Program-made: the position numbers and the translations under genes
The notes under the pieces: generated by a model
What the model was told of the DNA's origin: nothing
What the model saw: only the letters and a program-made list of their open reading frames with translations
The model's database searches: none
Shown: positions 1-11,520 of the stretch, one piece after another
How the letters are laid out: each line of letters opens with the position of its first letter
How positions within the stretch are numbered: position 1 is the stretch's first letter
Assembly: GCF_964355755.1 (NCBI RefSeq)
Contig: NC_092675.1
Coordinates: 5,428,312 to 5,492,311, forward strand
Direction: 5' to 3'
Length of the DNA stretch: 64,000 nucleotides
Source of the DNA: Antedon mediterranea
Taxonomy: Eukaryota > Echinodermata > Crinoidea > Comatulida > Antedonidae

Positions 1-770
1 AGTTTAGTTTGAAAGAAAAAGCAGTTCCAACTTCTTTGAATGTTATTGTTAATGAAAAAAGTAAAATTGTTGCTAATAAATATTCAACTAGTTCCATTTA
101 AATTCACCAAGAATTTGTTATACACTGAACAGTATAGAAAACGTAGATATGGGCGCTCCATACTAACGGCCCCTTTGCACAAGAAGTCGAATTGAATAGC
201 GGCCGGAGTGCATAACATCGCGCTAAACTGATACGGCGGCCAGAGTGAAGCGCGGCCGGAGTGATCGGCCACCCTTAATTCTGGTTATATCTGCACAGGG
301 CACCAAGATGATAGAAACAATTTTAAATTTGCCGGACAGTATTGACGGTTCCAATAGTCTCCAAAAAAACATGAAAAGATGATTAGATAAATCAGACTTT
401 GAATAGCCCATTTTGCACTTTTTTAAAATAAAGTTCGTATTCGCTTCTGTAGAAAAAAAATGGCATACTCAACAAATTTATTTTTTAAGGGAATATATAT
501 CTTTAAAAAGATACAACAGTATAATTTATTGTTAAATAATCTCCCATTCCCTTCACTCATATTTCTGTAAATACAGTAGGACAGCAGTGGTGGATTGGTA
601 TTACTATTGGTCATGGTTTGCTAAGCAGTGTTGTATTAAATGACCCTCTTTGTACAATTTATAGGGTCATTAAATCAAATTGTGAGGTGTGGCTTTATTC
701 ATCTGTAAATTATTTATTTTATAACTGTATTTTGCTGGTATCATTCCTTAGAAACCTCTAACTGATTGGA
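1..770. other. Region upstream of DNAJC12
   Basis: No gene recognised. Positions 150-275 are GC-richer than the surroundings and hold three near-copies of GCGGCCGGAGTG in about 70 bases, which is compatible with a promoter-side CpG patch or an old repeat. A CTTAG followed by the exon sequence lies about 20 bases before the DNAJC12 ATG (near 750), so the ATG exon may be preceded by an untranslated exon further upstream. This is inference from the splice-acceptor-like sequence only. Confidence 0.35.
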
Positions 771-2100
771 ATGGATGCCATTTTACAATATGATCCAAAT
801 AAAGAAGAAACTTTATATGATATACTTGGTTGTGACCAACTATCAACAGTGAGTTGTCAATTACTATTACAATTTCTAGCATAATGATTATATAACTTTA
901 CAGTATTTAGACCATAATCAAACTACTACAGTACTACTATTTATAAAAATAATATGTTAATGGTATATTGTAGAACATACACAGTTCTTATGGTCCTCTA
1001 TAATTACAAAATCAAACCTTCGGATCCCGAAAAAGAACGCTAGCCTACCTTAATCATTTACTATTTTGACCCGGACCTCAAGTTTTGCGCTGCCTGCGCC
1101 CCTGGATAACGAAATATGTCCAAAAAAGTGGTAAAACCACACATCATTTTTTTTATACTTACCTACTACAGTAACTTTTTTGTTATTAAGTTTGAACAGA
1201 TAAATGTTGAATACAAGATTAGAGCATTAAAATATCATCCCGATAAAAATCCAGGAGATGCGACAGCTGCCGAGGAATTTAGCAAACTTCAGCAAGCACG
1301 AGATATTCTAGTTCACCCCAAAAAACGCAAGCAGTATGACACATGGCTTTCTTCTGGATTGCATATACCGTACGCTGAATGGGCACGGATGAAGGAGTCT
1401 GTAAAAACGGTGAGATTTACAATACACATAAGCACCCTGTTCAAATGAATTATTGCATTGCCAATTCAAGAGCCTACACCACATTGAATAAATTGATACC
1501 ACATCACTTATAAACTAAATCAATTCATTAAAATATTAAAAGTTTAAAGCAATATTTACAAGCACCTTAAAATTATATGATTAAAAGTTCATTTGGCTGG
1601 TTATAGCATAAACAATTTTTATTTAGTTGATTGATATTGACTGTATTATTATTATTTTTTTTATGCTTCTGTTTTTGGGATTCAGTTTTTAGGCCTTAAT
1701 ACTCATGCAGCACATAATCTACATGTCATTCTAATCCTGTTTTCCTATTTTTGCTTTTCAGTCAATGCATTGGTCAGTCGTTAAAACTGACCCTATGATT
1801 GAAAGTACAACTAAAGAGAGTCAACCGGAGGATTTTGCTGATAAAATGAGTGTTAATGATCAAGGTATTGAATATATGTATTTATTTGAGTGCCCATCCA
1901 GGGAGGGAGGGAGGGAAGACCCTTGGGTAGGACTCTTATAAGGTGTACGTTTTGTTTTAGTCTGTGTGGGTTTAAAGTCCTCCAAGATAATCTTTTTGTA
2001 TATTATTACGATCTACATTGGTTTTCTAGGTTCAGCTGCTGGGTGGAGAAGACAAACAAAGAATGATATTATCAAGAAATTCAGAAATTATGATATATAA
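771..2100 (+). CDS. DNAJC12: DnaJ homolog subfamily C member 12 (J-domain co-chaperone), complete, 4 exons
   Basis: Coding exons 771-848, 1191-1409, 1762-1864 and 2030-2100, phases 0, 0 and 1 at the junctions, give 156 residues ending in TAA. The N-terminus MDAIL and the LYDILGCDQLS helix I match DNAJC12. The J domain occupies about residues 14-80, with the Hsp70-activating HPD triplet at residues 42-44 (YHPDKNPGD). Exon 3 opens with SMHW after VKT, as in the vertebrate protein. The C-terminus KKFRNYDI matches the conserved RKFRNYEI tail of the family. In vertebrates DNAJC12 is a type III J protein that works with Hsp70 on aromatic amino acid hydroxylases; that role is family knowledge, not visible here. 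The protein is shorter than the human one (198 residues) because the Lys/Glu-rich linker before the tail is reduced. Introns are 342, 352 and 165 bp. Confidence 0.95.
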
Positions 2101-3349
2101 TCCTAAAATATGGAGTTGCTGCTTTTTTAAGATGAAACTCCTTTAGGATAATACACAGCATAATCATTATCTGTCATACTTACTGTATTTTTGGTAGGTG
2201 AAAAAGGGATGGCGATTACTTACTTGGCACCGGCTAGGCCAAATATTACAATAAATTCTTATCAGCCTCCCACTCTGCCAATTCCGATCATTCTTTATAC
2301 TCTAGACTTGCCCCAAGTCCTTTATGTTGTTGGCATTTTGATTTTTGTCTGGGAACTATCAAGCTGAAGTATTGACACAAGATACACCATGTGTGGCAAA
2401 ATATTTATCGTTTTACCAATATTAAGTTGAAATACAGTCTAGAACTTAGAATATTTATAATCCTACCTATTGATAACAAACTTTATAAGGTGAGTCTATT
2501 GCTTGAGAAAGAGATAATCTCTTAACATTCTAGTCTAGTCTGTGAACTGAACTTTATTGTATCTCTTTTAAATCAGAGGCACAACAAGTTTACAGTGAAT
2601 AATACACACACACATAAAAAAAAATTAGACATAAAAACATTAAAAACTAAAAAAAATGTATAAATTAAGTTTGAGAAGGAATTGTATTATAGATATCATT
2701 TTGTGTGTAAAACTAGTATACATACCATTAAAATAGATATTATCAAAGATTTCCAGAAATAGGAATAAAGTATTAAAAAAGGTAAATGTCCAATCTGGAG
2801 TGTTCTGAAGTCATTCTGCCATTTGCAATGTATAAGAGCAAACAATGTACAATAGATTGTATTATAATTTTATTTATTGTATGTAACTGTGGTGTATCAG
2901 TATATAAATTGTATAATAATTATTATTGCCAAATAAATCAAAATATATATACACATACATTTTGTTTGAACAGTGTAAATTATGAACAGGCAACCTTAGA
3001 AGTAGATGTAGACATCTTTTATTATAACCCTATTCACAAATTTGACTTGCAGTATTTCCCCCATGGGTTTGTATGGGCCTGTGCTATGTACATGACTTGC
3101 AGTCCTAAAACACACAATTTTACAGTTTAATACTTTAAAAAAACACTTTCAATGTCTGAGAGCATCTAGATGTACCATATTCCTGTAGTATCTCTTAGGA
3201 CAGTATTCAACAAAGCAATTTTTGATACATATCATTTCCAAAAATATAATAGTAAGCATTGAAAAGAATTAAGAGACAACCGAACAACTGTTTTGTCATC
3301 CACTCAAACAAACCTAATTTTAAAGCAGTTTGAGTTACTGTATAGTGAG
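2101..3349. other. Intergenic / 3' UTR of DNAJC12
   Basis: AT-rich sequence with a short (CA)n at about 2605 and poly(A) stretches. An open frame of 114 codons at 2786-3130 has no recognisable domain and low-complexity composition; I treat it as non-coding. Confidence 0.4.
2250..2255 (+). terminator. Likely polyadenylation signal of DNAJC12
   Basis: AATAAA lies 150 bases after the DNAJC12 stop codon. It is the first canonical signal downstream. A second AATAAA near 2930 could serve a longer transcript. Confidence 0.45.
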
Positions 3350-3353
3350 TTAA

Positions 3354-3520
3354 GCGTGGTTCCCACTAGCGACGGAACGAAACGTAAGAAAATGCCCTCC
3401 CGATAATTGTGTTTGCCCCCACCTGCGTGAAATCAAACCTGTGACTTTGCAGCACTGTTGCGTCATCGGTTCCCACTTGTGATTATGCAATATGTCGTTG
3501 CGTTGTAGTGGGAACCACAC
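3354..3520. mobile_element. MITE of the GCGTGGTTCCCACT family, TTAA-type site
   Basis: The ends are inverted copies: GCGTGGTTCCCACTAGCGAC on the left and GTAGTGGGAACCACAC on the right. The element is flanked by TTAA (3350-3353) and TTTA (3521-3524). Other members of the family lie at 11521-11991, 31095-31252 and 61106-61228. No coding capacity. It sits just beyond the MRPL1 polyadenylation signal. TTAA targets are typical of piggyBac and Kolobok groups; which group applies cannot be told without an autonomous relative. Confidence 0.7.
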
Positions 3521-3598
3521 TTTAGTGTATGTAACAGAGGGTTGAACTTGTGCTTGTTGGCTTGTACAAAACATTTCTAAAAAGCTATAACAAGAGTT

Positions 3599-3604
3599 TT
3601 TATT
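3599..3604 (-). terminator. Likely polyadenylation signal of MRPL1
   Basis: AATAAA on the minus strand (TTTATT on plus), about 28 bases after the MRPL1 stop. The 3' UTR would be very short. Confidence 0.55.
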
Positions 3605-3631
3605 TCTGATGAATCAAAATCAACATCCACA

Positions 3632-6600
3632 CTATTTGTCTTCTTCTTCACATGAGCCAGGAACATATGATTCATATTCAAATTGATGACCATCTAATAA
3701 GAAAGCGCTGACTGTTGCTTTTCGAATTAAAGGACCTGAAAGAAAAAGGCAAATGAAATGATCAAAACTTAAACCACTCGTGATTGTTTAAGCTTGGAAA
3801 AAATTTATTTCAAGGATTATCATACATAACCTTATTCAGGAGTACGGTAGTGACCAAATAAGCAAGGTGCAATGTGCGTTTATATTTGTATCTATGGGTA
3901 CGTACGTTTATTCGTTATACACATTTGTCTTACTCCACATCCATACACATATGGTATCAAAATGGGTATATTTCGAAGGTTTTAAACTATTTGAATTAAC
4001 CCAGGAAGGGGTTAGGAGAAGCAATGGAGGGGTTGTGAGTAATGGGATAACAACATGACCAGAATTTGTACTGGGATGGTTTTAAAATGGAGTGGGTTAG
4101 GTATTTCTTTTAGTAGTAGATAATATGAATATCTCCCTGTAGTATAATTGGCTAGGAACTTACCAGCTGCTGGTGGTTTATGAGTACATACTGCTTCTAT
4201 TAAACTTTTTACATTCTCTTCTATTTGTGTATTACTAAGACTTAACTGAAATGGACAAAAAAATGTTGAGACTTTCAGTAAGTTTTACGGTTAGATAATA
4301 TTGATTTTTACTTTTAAACATCTAAGAAATGATTGTATTAAAAGATAATCACACCACTTAGTTAGGCTCGATTTTCATCCTATCTGAGGAGATGCAGGAT
4401 TTGGCAGGAGGGGTGGCAAGGTTTCCAGAGCAGCCTTTTAAATTTGTAATTCTTTGAAGTATACTCGATCCAATAAGGTAGTACTGTAGTACTTTCCAAT
4501 TAATACCACTCTAACACAATTAAATACCCTCAAAAGATTACAAGAGAGTTTATGGTGAGGGCGTGTGGTGCAGTGTGTTGGACGTTCGACTACTGATCAT
4601 GAGATCGAGGTTCGAATCCAACTCTCGTCACATTGCTTGTATTTTTAGGCAGGATACTTTACTTACATTTGCCTCTCTCCACCCAGGTGTATAAATGGGA
4701 CCCGGGTTGGATCAAGACACAGCTTTGCGCTGATTACTAGCTGCATTATAAGAGTATGTTGCCATACGTGTTTGATCCAACAAAATGAGTGGGGTAATAA
4801 TGTTCAGCGCTTAGCAGCAACATTAGGCGCTATATAAATCTAGGATTATATAATGACAGTATTGTTGAGTGACCTCTGTGACCTGCCCACAAAAGGAAAT
4901 CTGCATCTAACTTTACTGGTTTCCAAAAGAATTGTTTACCTTTCCTACAGCTACATTAACATGTGGAATTTTTGTTTGTACTTTATAAGCAATTCCATTT
5001 AAATACAAAGCAAGCATCTTCTTCATGTCAACGCCAACAGAACCTTTTACGATGTAAAATATAAACATGTGTAAATATTGTGATTCTTAACATTGGTAGA
5101 AATGGCAATAGTTAGTTTCATTACAGTTCTGTAAGAATATCATATTCAACATATACCTTAATCTCTCAGTAATTGTCATTTCATTAATGTGTTAAAACTA
5201 CTGAAACTTTTACTGTAAAAACATAGAACAAATTTCTACAGAGATTGTATTTTTAATTATATATCAGTGTCATCAATTTCATACATTGTCTCACCTCTTT
5301 TTGAGCTTGGAAACGTTTTCCTAAGTTTTTTCTTTAATGGCAACAGACCTGCCATCATGGATGGACTTGCTACTATGTAGTCATAATCAGTAAACTCATC
5401 ATTCAGTATTTGATTTATCAAGGCTTCATCACCTATCATGTGAGCGTCGCAATTCATCGCTTCAATCACTTGATCACCCTGTAAATTAATAGTGAATGAT
5501 GACGGGTTCAAATTAATAAGTACGCCTATTGTTTTTTTTTTATATTTGGGCAAATTGCCAAGTTCACCATCCTTCTTTAATCATCCTGTTCAAAGGAAAC
5601 AATATCACTACACAAGACACTCTACATACACAACGTCTTAAGCACTTTCTACACTATCAAACTAGTTTGACAAAAAAAGTGTGATGTACCCAAATATGGT
5701 AGTGATATGACATCATCATGTCCATATATGGGCACATCACATTTTTTTGTCACATAAAGTTTGATAGTTTAGACAGGGCTTAAACAAGTCTTTAGAATTG
5801 AAGTTGTTTTATGGATTAAGAAAAGTATACTGTACCTCCGCAAAGCAAATCACTTTATTAGATGCTTTAAATTTATGTGGTATTGCAGCCATACCTATAA
5901 ACGGCTCTACTTGTTTCTGCAAGATAAAATCATAAATACTATACAATGTTTAGGATTTGATGGTGAAAATAATTTTTCTTTTTGTATTTGTTGAATGGTG
6001 ATGAATATTTCTTTATGCGTCGAAAGAGACTGCTATATAGCAGTCAATCTTTCAACTCATGAAATATTCTCCACCATCCAACTAATAAACATTCATTATT
6101 TGTATAAAACTAACATTAGCATTCCATAGAAATATTGAAAACAACAATTTATATCTTAAATTGTATACAAACCTTTTTTAATGGTATAGTCAAGTCAAGA
6201 AGCAAACTCAAATTAACAGTTCTGTCACTGTAAATTTCTGGTTTTCGACAATATGCCCATTTATCTTGCGCCCTCAAATCATCAAGACATTCACTGATAT
6301 GTCGAATTTTTGGTGGATAGCGATCAATACGATAAACATCATCGACAGGTTCCCATCCATCGAAACCTTTAGGAACATCCTGAAGATCTGCACTTGCTCT
6401 GAAGGGGAAAACAAATATTCAAATGAATATAGTATTCTAATCACATCAGTTGAATTTTACCACAGAACATTTAACCCCTGAAAAATGTTTGTATCTGGTT
6501 TTATGGATATAATATAAAATGTCTATGTATTGTTAAACCACATTTGCGACGTATATATAATATTGGTTTAACATTTTACTGTGTAAAAAATATAATCTAA

Positions 6601-7420
6601 TAATCGGAAATTCTAATGTGTTTGACGAGATGTGCACAGTAGCCAGGTACAATACATCTTTCGTTAATGTTAGACATTATAAACACCACAATTGCATAGT
6701 ACATGTGCTACAGTACACAAACAAAAATACAGCACAGTAGGTGAAGCCAAATATAGGGGTCTTCATGACAAATTCAAATTTTCAAAATTTGTACAAGGTG
6801 TAGATTAAGCTCAACCAAATCTGCGACCTCTTCAGTCAAAGACTGGTCTCCCAGAGGGCCCAGTTATGATCAGTGGCTGTGATGTACTATTATACACCGA
6901 GGTAACCCTCTACTCGTCTCGAAAGATGTACTAGGTTCTTTAAAGTGCACACGAGCTAGATGTGTACACTAGACCTACGGTTTATAGTCCTTATCCGAGA
7001 AGATCCGTTCTACCACCAGAACCATGGAGTGAGTGAGCCTCGAACCCCTGCCGATGTTATGGCTACGTAATTACGGTTCTGCTGTCTTAACCGCTCAGCC
7101 ACTCACTCTACTCTGTGGCAGCAAGGGCAGAGGAAAACAATAAATATGGGGTCCTCCTCAAAATGAGCCTTTGTTTGGCTGGAGCAACTCTGCCGCACTC
7201 TGAATCCGAGAGTGCGACTCACCCACTTCTTTATCTAAGTGAAAATCTGTAACAGATTTATTCACGGAACGAAAGCATCATAATAAAATCTAAACAAATC
7301 TTACATATTTGTAAATGGTCGGCATAACGTTCTCGCTAACGGTTTGCAGTGGGTTTTTTCTGTAGTAATTTTAATCACTCTGAACAGGCACTCAAGGTAT
7401 CTCGCTTTTGCCAAGACCAT
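3632..7420 (-). CDS. MRPL1: Mitochondrial large-subunit ribosomal protein uL1m, complete, 7 exons
   Basis: Exons in transcript order: 7420-7305, 6398-6173, 5916-5836, 5478-5295, 5043-4940, 4245-4164 and 3735-3632. Every junction is GT/AG and phases agree (2,0,0,1,0,1), giving 298 residues plus stop. Exon 1 (MVLAKARYLECLFRV...) is rich in Arg/Lys with almost no acidic residues, as expected of a mitochondrial presequence. Exon 2 has VYRIDRYPPKI, the equivalent of the human DDVYLKRLYPRQI. Exon 4 has DYDYIVASPSMM and LKKKLRKTFPSSKR, the uL1 core, and exon 5 continues with GSVGVDMKKML. Exon 7 ends in an acidic CEEEDK tail like that of mammalian MRPL1. uL1 forms the L1 stalk of the mitoribosome and binds large-subunit rRNA. 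Human MRPL1 is 325 residues. Introns hold SINEs and small inverted-repeat elements. The gene is convergent with DNAJC12. Confidence 0.93.
4555..4845 (+). mobile_element. tRNA-derived SINE, family B (MRPL1 intron 5)
   Basis: The head carries RNA polymerase III promoter-like boxes: GTGGTGCAGTGTGTTGG as an A box and GAGGTTCGAATCC as a B box at 4607-4619. The body contains CACCCAGGTGTATAAATGGG and ends in GCGCTATATAAATC. A second copy in opposite orientation is at 8709-9010. The copies differ by many substitutions, so neither is recent. It lies antisense to MRPL1. Confidence 0.75.
5642..5779. mobile_element. MITE of the CTACACTATCAAAC family, flanked by TTAA (MRPL1 intron 3)
   Basis: Inverted ends run inwards as GCACTTTCTACACTATCAAA on the left and the complement of TTTGATAGTTTAGACAGGGC on the right. 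Exact TTAA flanks at 5638-5641 and 5780-5783 are consistent with a TTAA target duplication. Related copies lie at 12781-12944 and at the right edge of the window (63940 onwards). Length 138 bp, non-coding. Confidence 0.72.
5993..6079. repeat. Small inverted-repeat element with central palindrome (MRPL1 intron 2)
   Basis: Arms GAATGGTGATGAATATTTC (5993-6011) and GAAATATTCTCCACCATCC (6061-6079) are imperfect inverted copies. In the middle is a perfect 18-bp palindrome GACTGCTATATAGCAGTC at 6028-6045. The whole could fold as a hairpin. Probably a short MITE relic. Confidence 0.5.
6895..7110 (-). mobile_element. tRNA-derived SINE, family A (MRPL1 intron 1)
   Basis: Read on the minus strand, the head is GTGGCTGAGCGGTTAAGAC, which matches the D-arm region of Ser/Leu-type tRNAs. 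It is followed by a B box GGGGTTCGAGGCTC. The central part includes CGGATAAGGACTATAAACCG and AAAGAACC and is shared with the copy at 28965-29303. The segment 6780-6895 downstream of the central part does not match the tail of the other copy, so the 3' boundary is uncertain. Confidence 0.75.
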
Positions 7421-8708
7421 TTCTAGGTTTAAGAATACAACATTTGATGATTATTGTAACAGTAAAAGTTCATAAAGTTCAGTTATTATACCTGCGAGTT
7501 AATCAAAAGGTTACAGGTAGCCTATAGTTATTGCGATACTCTACAATCAACTGATCAACTGATTTCCATGCACCTGCAGATGATTGCAAAAATGTCTATT
7601 ATATGGAATGCACTGTCCAATTTAGTAATTAAAAACGATAATAGATGTTTTGTGAATTTCAATTTTAAAAAGTAGGACAAAAAGTCAGGATGTTTTTTAT
7701 TTCCTCGAGCAATAAAAAATAACACTTTTTAACCATTTTAATAAAATTTCAAATGACGTCATTATAATTCCTTTTAAAATGCAGCGTGTTAAAAACAATA
7801 TTTTTAAAACTTAATTTGGATAAATTTTATAAAAATTTCAAATGCTAAATTTATGAATTCATTTCAAAATGTTTATCAATGTTTCCTGAAAACCCGGATG
7901 TTTAGCTTAATGTTTGACGTCATTCTAAGAATTATTTATAAATTAAAAAATAAGAAGACATTGTAAAATTAGAAATGTAAACCGGATTTAACTGGATAAT
8001 GATGTGTTTATTAATAATATACTGTATAATATATGAGAAAATTTCCATTTGAGCTGATCCCCCTTTCATATTTTGTAAAGCATGTTGACAAATACTGTAC
8101 CAGCATTCATTGTAAGTCAAAAACTATATAGTTTTTGATTTATTTTATCAGCCTTTTTGTATTGAATCAAAAATGATTATATAAACATAGAAGTTACCGT
8201 ATTAAATTTACTAAAAATTCAAGGTTAATTTTGATAAATAGCTTGTTTATGTTCTTGCTCGCTCTGATCTTATGGTAGGCCTAAGCAGCCAAGCAACATG
8301 CAACTGCACTTTGTGGCCATGCTAAAACAGAGCTTTACTGACTTTTGTTTTATTTATTCGTTTTCATTATCATATTTGTAAGGTACATCTCTGTCAGTTT
8401 TAGTTACATGCACATTTAGTTAAAAAAAGGTTAATGATCAACAAGATTTTTGTTATTATATTATGTATTGTAACAATTATGTACAGAATGAACAGGATGA
8501 CCTTTAAAAATCTCAATAAGAAATAAATTATAGAAATAATGAGATCAAAGAAGGCCAAACATGATTTACAATTGACATCCTGCATTATTTACACAATATA
8601 TGGCTGTATTTACATTACAGTTGAATTTTTAAAAAATGCATTAACAAAATTTAAAAAGGGAAGGTAGAATCAAAAATGGTACTGTACATTCAGTAATTAA
8701 TAATAATA
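7421..8708. other. Region upstream of MRPL1, no gene seen
   Basis: AT-rich sequence. The MRPL1 promoter should lie in its first few hundred bases, but I see no clear TATA box or CpG island. Open frames here (for example 7932-8120 and 8400-8585 on minus) are low-complexity and hydrophobic by composition and have no recognisable domain. Confidence 0.4.
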
Positions 8709-9010
8709 TCCTGGATTTATAAAGCGACTAATGTTGTGAAACCCCTAAGCGCTGAACATTATTACCCCAGTAATTTTTTGCATTAAACACATACTGTATA
8801 TGGAAACATACTCCCATAATGCAGCTATTAATCAGCGCAAAGTTGTGTCTTGATCTAAACCGGGTTCCCATTTATACACCTGGGTGGAGAGAGACAAACG
8901 TAAGCAAAGTATCTTGCCTAAGGATACAAGCAATGCGGCAGAGTTGGATTCAAACCGCGATGTCACGATCAGTAGTCCAACGTCGAACACACTGCGCTAC
9001 ACACCCTGGA
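8709..9010 (-). mobile_element. tRNA-derived SINE, family B, inverted copy
   Basis: Reverse-oriented relative of 4555-4845. On the plus strand it runs from CTGGATTTATAAAGCG through GCGCTGAACATTATTACCCC and CACCTGGGTGGAGAG to the inverted head (GGATTCAAACCGCG as reverse B box, then CACTGCGCTACACACC as reverse A box). Divergence from the other copy is obvious by eye. Confidence 0.73.
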
Positions 9011-9369
9011 CTGTAATAGGGTCACACTAAAGCCTGCCAAAACCCTGGAGAGTGTCTGAAAGGTCCAGTGAACAACTGCATAGTATTAGTAATAAATGCC
9101 CGAATACCGATAAGTTTTTGTTCAAAAGATAGGTCTACGTCATTTTTCAAATAAGTTAATTGGATTGGACAGTTCCAGTTTTAAATGTTGCATTTTATCT
9201 TTTTTTTCAACAACAACTGTTTAGGCCTATTTCATATTTTTATAATTGATTGCAAATAATGATGATATATGACTGTAATAAATGAATGTATTGTAATAAA
9301 GTAATAAAATGATCTAAACAAGTGCAGTTTGTATTTTTTTTAAACTGATGATAAGTTGAATACTATTAA

Positions 9370-9995
9370 AGCCCCATTCCCTACGTTTTTTAGATCTAAT
9401 TTAAGATCACAAACTATATTTAATGTAAAAATAATACTATATGGTCCTATTGCGATAACTTTTTTCGTCTTTAAACGGTTAAAAAGGTGAAAAATAAGTC
9501 GATTCTAATAATTATAGCGGCCCGCTATAAATCCCAAAATGCATTGCGCGCGGATTGATATTTTTGTTTTTCACCTGTAATTCGCCCACTTTTCGATCGA
9601 TCGTGAGGCCAAAACAAATGGAAGGCTCCTAACTTTTCAGCGAAAATACCGGGTTTTCCCCAATTTGTATCAACGGAGTCTGGCAAAAATAGAAATACAA
9701 TTAATGCAGCAACTATACAACGTCAGGCTAGGTATATAGGTAGCGTACGATGTTCGTACGTTACCGATGTTTACCAGCTAGGCCTACAAAACTAAGCCTA
9801 GCTAGGCTAGGCCTAAGACCGTCCACGAGAGGTCGATCGCCGCGAGCTACTTAGGTAGTGCATTGTTTCTCACTTTTTATCATAATTTACCATAAAACGT
9901 ACATTTAAGACAAGGAATGACATGGTTTAATGTTTTTAAAGTGATATATATGTATTATTTTCCAAAAAACGTCCAAAATTGCAGGGAAGGGGTCT
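9370..9995. mobile_element. 626-bp TTAA-flanked non-autonomous DNA transposon
   Basis: The left end AGCCCCATTCCCTAC and the right end GCAGGGAAGGGGTCT are imperfect inverted repeats of about 15 bp. TTAA flanks the element exactly on both sides (9366-9369 and 9996-9999). The inside is GC-richer than the surroundings (for example GCATTGCGCGCGG near 9540) and has no coding frame. This gives a transposon explanation for what otherwise looks like a small CpG-containing island. Confidence 0.65.
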
Positions 9996-10189
9996 TTAAC
10001 AAAATACAGTAAACACGATCAAATCATCTATCTAGCTCTAGATATTTACCTGTAATTCCATACTAAACACAACGTTTTAACTTAAAAATGAATTCAGGAT
10101 TGTTAATTCTTAATTAATAAAAATGGTCTTTAAAAAGTTATAATTTAGTCACATAATCCTTCGGCGCTTTTTTCAGTACCTCGAGCGGC

Positions 10190-10440
10190 CCACCCAGGCG
10201 CTCCCTATGATCTAGGCATACCAAGAACTTTACCTAGATAGAAAAGGCCTACTCTAGTTACTAGGTTAGGCCTACTTAGTACTTGCCTCGCCTCTAGGTA
10301 GCCTAGGTAGGCCCTACTCTACTACTAGACCAGAATAGAAGTGACTAGAGGCTACTAGCCATACATAGCCTAGGCTAGGCCTAGGCTAGTATTATTAGTA
10401 ATGCATTAGTAGCTAGTTCTCTAGGCCTAGCTAGGACCCT
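10190..10440. repeat. CTAG / TAGGC-saturated low-complexity patch
   Basis: About 250 bases in which CTAG, CCTAGG, TAGGCC and ACTAG words recur at extreme density (for example CATAGCCTAGGCTAGGCC near 10365). There is no fixed repeat period, so this is cryptic simplicity rather than a tandem array. A weaker stretch of the same composition is at 9716-9850, inside the neighbouring element. No gene recognised. Confidence 0.6.
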
Positions 10441-10558
10441 ATGGGTATTTATGTCTATGTCAGCATGAAAAAACCCTTCAACTACTAAAATGCGGAAAAA
10501 ACATATATATATATATATATAAAGTATATTTAAAAGAAAGAAAAAAATCTAAGTTACT

Positions 10559-10885
10559 TTTTTTGTTTATTTTAGACTTCGTCTCGCATGTGTGTGTTTT
10601 TATATGGATGATGCGTGTTTACATTGTGTGTCGTGTCGTGCGCCACCTACCGTCGTCAAACAAGATATTAAAGCTGCATTCACACTTGTTCTGTTTCACC
10701 ATAGAGATATTATAGTGAACTATAATATATCTCTATGGTTTCACGGAACGGAACCACGGTGCCGTGTTCAATTGTTAATAGATATGGGAGAAATCATCCA
10801 ATTTGATATAGGATACATAAACCAAGAAATTCTAATGAATGCTCGTCTCTCTGTGGATGGAGTCAATTTTAACAGAGAGAAATAA
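10559..10885. other. Open frame with internal hairpin, probably repeat-derived
   Basis: A 97-codon frame runs from 10592 to 10885 on plus behind a polypyrimidine-AG (near 10575). It contains a hairpin at 10699-10738: arms CCATAGAGATATTATAGT and ACTATAATATATCTCTATGG. The translated product has no recognisable domain and the hairpin forces part of its sequence, so I read it as a MITE-like insertion and not as an exon. A single-exon gene cannot be excluded. Confidence 0.3.
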
Positions 10886-11520
10886 TATTAAGCTTCTCAA
10901 AACCCGGTTATTGATTTTAATTTTGAATGCCCGTGGTTTTTGTTAAAGACGATCAGCACCTGTCTTAATGGTATTTATCATTCTTAATTGATTGGTTTGC
11001 AGGAATTACCGTTTACAGTTTACCTTTCATATTTATTTTTGAAAACCAAAATGTTAAAACGGTATTGAATCTAATGTAGATCATCAGTCTAGCATTCATG
11101 ATGTAGGCCTATATATCATAATTTTCAATCATTCATAAAGTAGGCCCGTGGCGTTCCTTGTGTATAATTATTAGATTGGTTTCTTTGAGAAACATATACA
11201 AATCCATGTGCAGCCACAGTGGCTCGATCTAGTAAACAGAGACACGGAGCGGATTAAGATATCGACCTGTCGCCATATAATCCATTTCGTGTATATCAGG
11301 AAAGTCTCTTCTATAAACTCTCGTTAAAGTGATCTATATTTCACATTTTTAGTTATAATATTTGCCGTTATAAAATCTCTTTTTCGTTAAAAATACAAGT
11401 AAATATACTGTTGTACATTAAATAAATATATATGACTCGACAATGTTAGGCATAGCGTACAAATCGGCTTAGTTATCAGTAAACAAAATAAATACCGTTT
11501 AGTTAGATCAAAGTAAGCCT

